Positions 57,331 through 64,000 of a DNA stretch of 64,000 bases are shown here, one piece after another (the first letter of the stretch is position 1; each line of letters begins with the position of its first letter). Under the pieces are notes generated by a model. It was not told the DNA's origin and did not search any database. It was given only the letters and a program-made list of their open reading frames with translations. The DNA comes from Spirogloea muscicola. Taxonomy: Eukaryota; Streptophyta; Zygnematophyceae; Spirogloeales; Spirogloeaceae. The DNA lies in the NCBI GenBank assembly GCA_009602725.1, contig WELB01000077.1:537046-601045 (forward strand), written 5' to 3'. A program made the translations under genes and the position numbers.

Positions 57331-58163
57331 TTGGCAGGCTTTTACCCCCTTGCCGTTTAGAAGCCGCCGCGCGCGCCCCGAACGGGGCGGGGGCCTTCCC
57401 CGTGGCCCATGTGGTTTGCCCGTGGCTCCGTGGGCGGGCTGGCGGCCGGCGGTTCATTGGTCATTGCTTATCGTCTACTAGTGGCTCGGCCGTTGCTTTC
57501 AATCGGCTCAAGGCCGTTCGGACGGTGGGGGAAGCTGGGAGCGGGCCCCTCACTGGCCGCTCCTGCCACGTGGGACGCCTCCAGCCCTCGGCCGTGGGGC
57601 CAAGCGCCCGCTGCTGACCCCCAGGCCGATCTGAACACCCCCCCGGGAGACGGCCACACCGTTGAGGACCGGACGTCACGGCTTTCGCCCGGGGCTCACC
57701 GCGATGCCGGTCACACGGGCCGTGGTGCTGCCCCACATGCCCCGCGCTGCTTACTCCGGCCACGCGCCGGGGGTGGCCCGCCTCCTCTGCGGCACCCTGC
57801 GCTCGGGGGGCGAGCTCCGCTCTCGGCTGTGCCCCCTCCGGCCGACGGGACCCGCAGAGGCCTCGTCAATCAGTGGCGCCCGCCTTACCGGGGGGAGGGG
57901 AGGTGGTGGGGGACTTACTGGGCGCACTCCCGTAGCGCCCAATCCGAAACGGGCCGGTCACGGCTTTTGACCCCCCCCCTGCCAATTTTACGTCACGTGA
58001 GATTAGCCGACGGATCGGCAGGACCACTTGGCCGGACTGGGAAGTCCGGTGTCGCCGCTCGCGACGCTTCCTGACCGCAATCTCCGCGGCGTCCCATCTC
58101 GTCGCCGCCACAGCCTCCGCCGCCGTCGCTGCCGCCGCCGCCGCTGCCGCCGTCGCCGTCGCC
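57331..58163. other. Upstream region of glutamine synthetase
   Basis: GC-rich, without a gene I can support. Probably promoter and 5' leader. It contains the G-box-like motif listed separately and a (CCG/CGC)n stretch just before the start. Confidence 0.5.
57989..58000. promoter_or_regulatory. Possible bZIP/bHLH site ahead of glutamine synthetase
   Basis: TACGTCACGTGA combines ACGT and CACGTG cores, 164 bases upstream of the start codon. Such cores bind plant bZIP/bHLH factors; a role here is only inferred. Confidence 0.3.
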
Positions 58164-61100
58164 ATGGCGGCCGTCGCGCCGCTCAAGCCGCTGCTGGAGC
58201 TCGAGCTGCCCGACGACACGATCATCGCGGAGTATGTCTGGTGAGTCGCTCGCTGGCGTCCCTTCTGCTGCATGCACGGCGCCTCGTCGTCCGACGGGCA
58301 ATTGCGCGACGATATGCGCAAACGGGAGGCTGTGAGCCCGCCGGGCGCGCGCGCGCTCTCGGATCTCCCGTCGCCTGACGAGCTGCCACTTTGCGCCCTT
58401 GGAGCCACCAGGATTGGTGGCCACGGCCTCGACATCCGCAGCAAGGCCAGGGTAACTCTCCGCCAATTGCCACGGCCTTAGCGTCTTTACGCATCAAATG
58501 GCTTGGGAAGTTGCGCTGGGAGGATATCAAATGCATTGGGGATTGGATGTCTTCGTCGAGCATGCCATGACCGCGCCCCTCAAAGAAGGCTGGTGTGTTT
58601 GTGGCAGACGCTGCCGGGGCCCATCACGGACATTAGCAAGCTCCCCAAGTGGAACTACGACGGGTCGAGCACTGGCCAAGCCCCCGGCACAGACAGCGAA
58701 GTCATTATATAGTGAGTCGGAGCTGGATCACTCACAAGGCTCGTGAAAGGTGTTCCTAGATGAATATGATGCATCCGTGCTGCACCCTATGCTGCATTGA
58801 GTGCTAGTGTCCCACAAACGCCCCCGATCATCATGTTATTCCCATAGATGGGCATGATCTGCACCGCCAATATGGGCAGGCATCTGTCCTCATCATCTTT
58901 GAGTCCTACTTCAGCTCGCTGTGGTTGCTCGCTGTATCTGCTTTTTGAGCTGACTGCAAAGTAATCAAGGAGCAGACAGCCTGACAAAGATCTGATCAAT
59001 GGAAGTTGCCCCATCAGTAAGCTGGACTGGGACTGTCTAGGGCTGCCCTCTGACTTTCTTCCACGTTTGTGCAGTCCGCAGACGATCTATAAGGACCCGT
59101 TCAGGAGAGGCAACCACATCTTGGTACCGTCTCTCTGCTCTCTTCACTTCGTCTTCAGCCATATCAGGGAGATGGCTTTCAGACATTCTGATTCTACATG
59201 CTTGCTTTTGCAGGTCATGTGTGATTGTTATACTCCCGCTGGAGACCCCATCCCTACAAACAGGCGCTACCATGCTGCCAAGGTCTTTGATCAAGTGAAG
59301 GACGACGTCCCCTGGTCAGCCACCTGTTACCAACACCTTGTTGGCGGCACATTGTTCTAGCTCTGGATGTCAGCATGTACAAAATTTAACCTTGAGGATC
59401 TGCCACTTCCAACTTGTACTGGCAAAGGAAAGCTGATTAGTTTCAAATTCTTCCAGGTTTGGGATTGAGCAAGAGTACACGCTCCTGCAGAAGCATATTC
59501 AGTGGCCACTGGGTTGGCCAGTTGGCGGGTTCCCTGGCGCACAGGTACGCCCGACTAGGTCTTGCAACGCTGCCAGCCTGAGCAAACTTAAAGCGGCAGC
59601 AACCTGATGAGCAATTGTAGCAGGTTCCATTGAGACAGGCGGGTCAACGTGGACTATCCTTAGAGATTCAAGGTCTCGAGCTGCTTGCTGTAACTTCTCA
59701 TCTTTCGAGCTACCAGTCATGCCAAATTCTTGACGGGCACTTAACACATTGCTGTTGAATGCTTGCAGGGTCCATACTATTGTGGTGTTGGCGCTGACAA
59801 GATGGGTGGACGCGAAATTGTTGATGCCCACTACAAAGCATGCCTGTATGCTGGCATTAAGCTGAGCGGAATCAATGGCGAGGTCATGCCTGGGCAGGTG
59901 CACTACTAACTACAGCAGACTTCCAATGGCCACTGACTGTCAAACGTGGCATCTCTTTATTGAATAATTGAAGCTTGTGAACCTGATACTGCACATGTGC
60001 TGTTTGAGCCAGTGGGAGTTCCAAGTGGGCCCCTGTGTGGGAATTGAGTCCGGCGATCAATTGTGGATGTCACGATATATCCTGGAGGTAATCACGGAGC
60101 ATCTTGTCACCCTTTCGTGGTTCTAAGCTGCACTTCCATGTTCGTTGCCGCCACTGCAAGTAACGCAAAAGGCTGTCTTGAATGTGGACCTGTCAGACTG
60201 CGTGCATGGAGAGGTGTAAGACAACTTTCATTGCCTTGCCAAGTATTAGCGTGGCACATCATATCTGACAAGGGCCTTGCATTTGTTAGTGGGACAAGAT
60301 GAATGATGAGATGCAATGAGATGCCGAAGGCAACTTTGCCTACCTAGAAGTGGGCCTGATCAGTGCAGAGTTGTCACAAGTCTGAGCAGGTCTATATGTT
60401 CACTGAGCATTCATGCACGACAGAGTGCCCTGCTCACAAAGTATTCTCGCCCTCTTTCTGCAGAGGGTCTGTGAGATGGCTGATGTTGTCCTCTCCTTGG
60501 ACCCCAAGCCCGTCGAGGTATACAAGGGTTTACAATTATCCTGCACGCTTTTGTAAATGTCTTGAAGATGCTGCACAGGTTTACACTGGGTACCTTCTTT
60601 GTGATTTGGTCACTGGTCATGATTGTCATATCGAGCATCATGCCATTAGCGGATATTCTTCCACTTCCTAATTGCGTTTTACTCCTGGAGATCTGCAGGG
60701 TGACTGGAATGGAGCTGGCTGTCACACAAACTACAGGTATAGATGGTCTCTCGCCCCATTGTTGGTAACTGGTGACAAGAAGACTATAGTCTATTTGACT
60801 TGTCCAATGTTTGTCTGACCATGTCAGTACCAAGTATTAACCTTTCACTCAACCATGCAGCACCAAGACCATGCGTGAGGAGGGTGGCTACGCCGAGATT
60901 GAGAAGGCCATAGAGAAGCTGGGGTTGAGGCACGAGACCCACATCAAGGCCTATGGCGAAGGCAATGAGCGCCGGCTTACTGGCAAGCATGAGACCGCCA
61001 GCATCCACCACTTCTCCTGGGTGCGCCTCCTGATGCCGTTGTCGCAAAGGAGCAGCATGTCAAGTGCAAAAGCTTGACTTATCCATCCAGCACTTGACAA

Positions 61101-61634
61101 GGCTGCTCAAGATCAAGCAATAGGCTGCACAAAGTGGTGTATTGTTGGCAGCATGATCAATGCGCAAGCTGCCCTAGACATCTGATATCTGCTGCATGGG
61201 AGTCTCAGGGTGTTGCCAACCGCGGAGCCTCCATTCGCGTGGGACGTGACACGCACAAGGAGGGCAAGGGTGAGGCCAGCACTCACTTCCCACCCAGCTT
61301 CACTTACTCCTATTTACTGGTAGAGGCAAGGATGGACTGATTTAAGTAACATATCTATGCTGCTGGTGCAGGTTACTTTGAGGATCGCCGGCCTGCTTCG
61401 AACATGGATCCATACATTGTCACCGGGCTGATTGCGGAAACCACCCTGCTGTGGGATCCGGAGCATCCCCGTGAGCTCCCCTGGGCCTGTCTGACGCACT
61501 CACTCGCTTGTCATGAAAAGAAGCTGCCATTCAAAGATATAGATTCTATGGAGACTTTAGCTTACCATACAGTCTTGCACAGAGTCCAGTGCTTTGCTGC
61601 GTCCCTCTCCTGCAGGTTGCCTCGCAGGCTGTAA
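58164..61634 (+). CDS. GLN1: Glutamine synthetase, cytosolic type (GSII)
   Basis: Converts glutamate and ammonium to glutamine with ATP, the entry step of nitrogen assimilation. Thirteen exons: 58164-58240, 58412-58451, 58608-58711, 59075-59123, 59214-59314, 59457-59544, 59769-59897, 60013-60087, 60464-60517, 60699-60736, 60861-61020, 61209-61269 and 61372-, phases consistent. Motifs: [113 protein letters not shown] and [14 protein letters not shown]; metal and substrate residues are all in place. The N terminus ([16 protein letters not shown]) is not a transit peptide, hence the cytosolic call. The C terminus after LLWDPEHP is unresolved: a strong donor (CCCC|GTGAGC at 61471) suggests one more exon, while reading through ends at TAA 61632-61634. 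Without the tail there are about 358 codons, the usual length. Confidence 0.97.
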
Positions 61635-63055
61635 GTTTCTCAGGATCAACTCAGTGGTTTGCTGTTGCTCAGGATCAATTCAATAATGAGCTGTTGCACT
61701 AATAGGGGCTGCAACATGTCAGATCTGACATTGGCCGGCCCACTCTTGCTCTGACTGCAGCCAAGGTGACGGAGATGACCAGCGATGATAAGTGACACAT
61801 CACTGGAATTAGCTCTTGATAAATACAGAGGACATCCAGCACTGGTGGATAGGAGTGCTGTGCCTGTTAGCAAGCACCAAAACAGGCCATTTTGACTTTG
61901 CCGAGCACTTAATTTAGCCTTTTCCTCTTTCACAGAGCTGAGATACAAACAGCAACTTAGTCAAGTACAATACCAGTCAGGACTGAAGACTTTGGGGTAT
62001 ATACCCCAAGGCTGCAATACACTGGAGTGGCCTGCACACATCCTTTGTTAATCAGCAGGAATCATTTGTGCACTTTGCTAGATTACAAGTATGTGAGTGT
62101 CAGGAGTTTTTCACTCGTGGCACTTCAATGAGTGGGACATAAATTGAACTCTGCGCTGCCAAGATTCGGCTTGGACCTGACTCAAATGGGTGAGGCACAA
62201 GTGTAATATGCTGCCTAGGTTCAGCTTGGACCAGTAAGCACGATAGCCCATAGCCATTCTGCAATCTCTGGCAGGAGTACCACAAAGCCAGTGCTGCTGT
62301 GGCGCTTCAAATAGCAAACGGAGCTATCTTTATACTTTGCATTTGCTTGGGCACCATTGCTTCTGCTTTCTTCCAAGACACCAGCAATTATCACAACGCA
62401 ACCAAGCCTACAGCCAATACTCAGAGGTCCCATTTCCAGCAGCTGCAAACTCTCAAATAAGTAGGCCGCAAGTCCACACTTTTCTGACTTCAATCGCAGG
62501 TGCTCGTCTACCGAGAGTTAGACACGCAATCCTCCAACTCTCACCGCACATCCTTGCATGCTGACTCCAAGGCAGCACAATGGGCACACTGCGATCCTCC
62601 ACCAGTTCCAATGCAACCATCCGACCAGCCCTGCTCGCTTCCAAGGCTTCCTGCTGCTCAACAGGTCCATGGCATCTCAAGCACCTGTAGCTGCACCTAC
62701 CAGGAACCTACACCTGCACCTACCATCTAACCATGGCTGGACCTGCCAGCACCTTGCTACAGCAAGCGCAGAAAGTAAAGAGGGAACTTTAGGTGAGATG
62801 TGCCAGCTCTCCCCTGTCTCCCTGTCTCCATCGCCCATGTCCAGAGACTGCCGGAAGAGGATTTGCTTAGACACTGAGCCTAATACGGCCTAAGATTGCA
62901 AAACGATGACTGACAAAGACTGAGCGCCCATGACTTTTGCATGGCAAGGCGAAAGAGAAGGGGAGGAGTGAATCAGAATGGTGGGCTTAACAATTCCGCT
63001 TCACACGGAGAGAAGGTCAAACAAGGGGTATACACAGCGAGTGGTGTCGCCCAGC
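61635..63055. other. Intergenic region, glutamine synthetase / psaE
   Basis: Convergent 3' flanks, about 1.4 kb. I see no gene, RNA or LINE end that I can support. Confidence 0.5.
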
Positions 63056-64000
63056 CTACGCGGCCTGAACCTCGTCAACAGCGAAGTTGTTGGTGGCCAC
63101 ACCGGCGTAGTTCACCTTCTCAAACCGGACCACGACAGGGTAGCGGATGCCAGTCTGCATAAGGTCACGCCATCCAATGCGAGACGGGTTCTTGTGATCA
63201 GCAACAAGTTGTCGCAACCTGTACATTGTTGACCAAGTCTACGTCTGCCTTGCTTGCAAGAATTGCCAGCTGCAAGTGCGTAGAGGCCAGCTCTCACCTG
63301 GTCGACGGACACAACCTTGCCGAAGTCCTGGTACCAGTAGGACTCTGGCCGCAGGATCTTCACCTGGATGCAGCAGGGCGCAAGCAGTACCGCCCGAACC
63401 TCAGAAAACGGCAGCAAGCCTGCCCACATTGGGGCATCTAGCAATCCTTGTCCCAGCCAACTAGGAGCAGACACTGGCTGCCCCCACGAGGAGGCGGTAT
63501 AGCTGCTAGACTCCTGGCTGAGCCACTATAGTAGATGTAAGTATGTAGGCTTCTGTCCAAGAATGGCGGAAAGGGGCGTTCCCAAGTGAGGCAGGGGCCG
63601 TGGAAAGGTGAGGAGTGTGGCAGAATGATGGGAGGGAGACGTAGCCAGTGGGGAGAGGTAGTAAGGGAAGATGAAGGGAGGAAGTGGAGGTCGAGAGACA
63701 GAGAGGAGCGAGAGAGAGGAAAAGCAAGAGCGGAGGCGGGGAATGTGAGGCCGATGGGACTTGAGCGGGGGAGGCATTGGCCAGCAACGACAGCTGAGAC
63801 GAAGGGGGAGCAGCCTCGACTAAGAGAGGCGGCCGGGGGCTCCGGAGACGGGACGACGACGGTGGAAAGCGGCGAGGGGCCGACGTCGCTTACCATGGAG
63901 CCCTTCTTGGGGCCCATGGGCCCGGACTGGCCGCCCTCGGCGGGCGGCGCGGCGCGCTCCGGCGTCAGCGGCTCCTCGGTGGCGGCGTCGGCGCGCACGG
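63056..64000 (-). CDS. PSAE: Photosystem I reaction-centre subunit IV (PsaE), 5' partial
   Basis: Stromal PSI subunit with an SH3-like fold that helps ferredoxin docking and cyclic flow. Minus-strand exons: 64000-63894 (end of plastid transit peptide [10 protein letters not shown], then [11 protein letters not shown]), 63363-63298 ([20 protein letters not shown]) and 63154-63056 ([32 protein letters not shown] then TAG), phases consistent. [14 protein letters not shown] and [13 protein letters not shown] are PsaE signatures and the mature length of about 75 residues is as expected. The start is outside the window. The first intron (63364-63893) contains a long purine-rich tract on the plus strand. 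Confidence 0.97.

Overview
The window reads as nuclear DNA of a photosynthetic eukaryote, most likely a streptophyte (charophyte-grade) green alga. It carries plant-type genes with many short introns: the small subunit of plastid ADP-glucose pyrophosphorylase, photosystem I PsaE, eukaryotic glutamine synthetase, a U11/U12 minor-spliceosome protein and two plant-style receptor-like kinases with full ectodomains. Receptor kinases of that form are a streptophyte trait. The species cannot be named from the sequence alone. Exon borders below come from reading splice sites by eye and checking that codon phase carries across each join; in the main genes the phases agree throughout.

Layout. 1-3526 (+) ADP-glucose pyrophosphorylase small subunit, 5' end outside the window. 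4699-9470 (+) DNA polymerase alpha subunit B (POLA2). 10054-14303 (-) a long ecdysoneless (ECD/SGT1) gene whose 5' end runs into an assembly gap. 15057-34740 is a repeat-rich region made of (i) fragments of non-LTR (LINE-like) elements, mostly 3' ends, and (ii) four copies, one inverted, of a segmental duplication that joins the 3' end of ribosomal protein RPL23 to a shortened ECD gene. It holds three decayed ECD copies, one stray RPL23 exon and RPL23 itself (31817-32445). 34952-40990 (-) is a malectin-like/LRR receptor kinase. 41747-47213 (+) is a divergently arranged LRR receptor pseudokinase of STRUBBELIG type with a proline-rich ectodomain. 48272-50502 holds an F-box fragment and, across an adapter-marked join, a probable SKA1-like gene. 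51091-52768 (-) is a GGQ release-factor-like gene, divergent from ZCRB1/U11-U12-31K (53568-55488, +) across a 680-base gap. 55489-57330 is another LINE-rich stretch. 58164-61634 (+) is glutamine synthetase and 63056-64000 (-) is PsaE.

The genes belong to ordinary housekeeping systems: starch synthesis, replication, pre-mRNA splicing, translation, nitrogen assimilation and photosynthesis. The unusual content is the receptor pair, the ECD/RPL23 amplification, the LINE 3' stem-loop families, telomere-like repeats placed symmetrically in the introns of the divergent release-factor/ZCRB1 pair, and clear assembly artefacts (three long gaps, five single-N joins, one Illumina adapter remnant).
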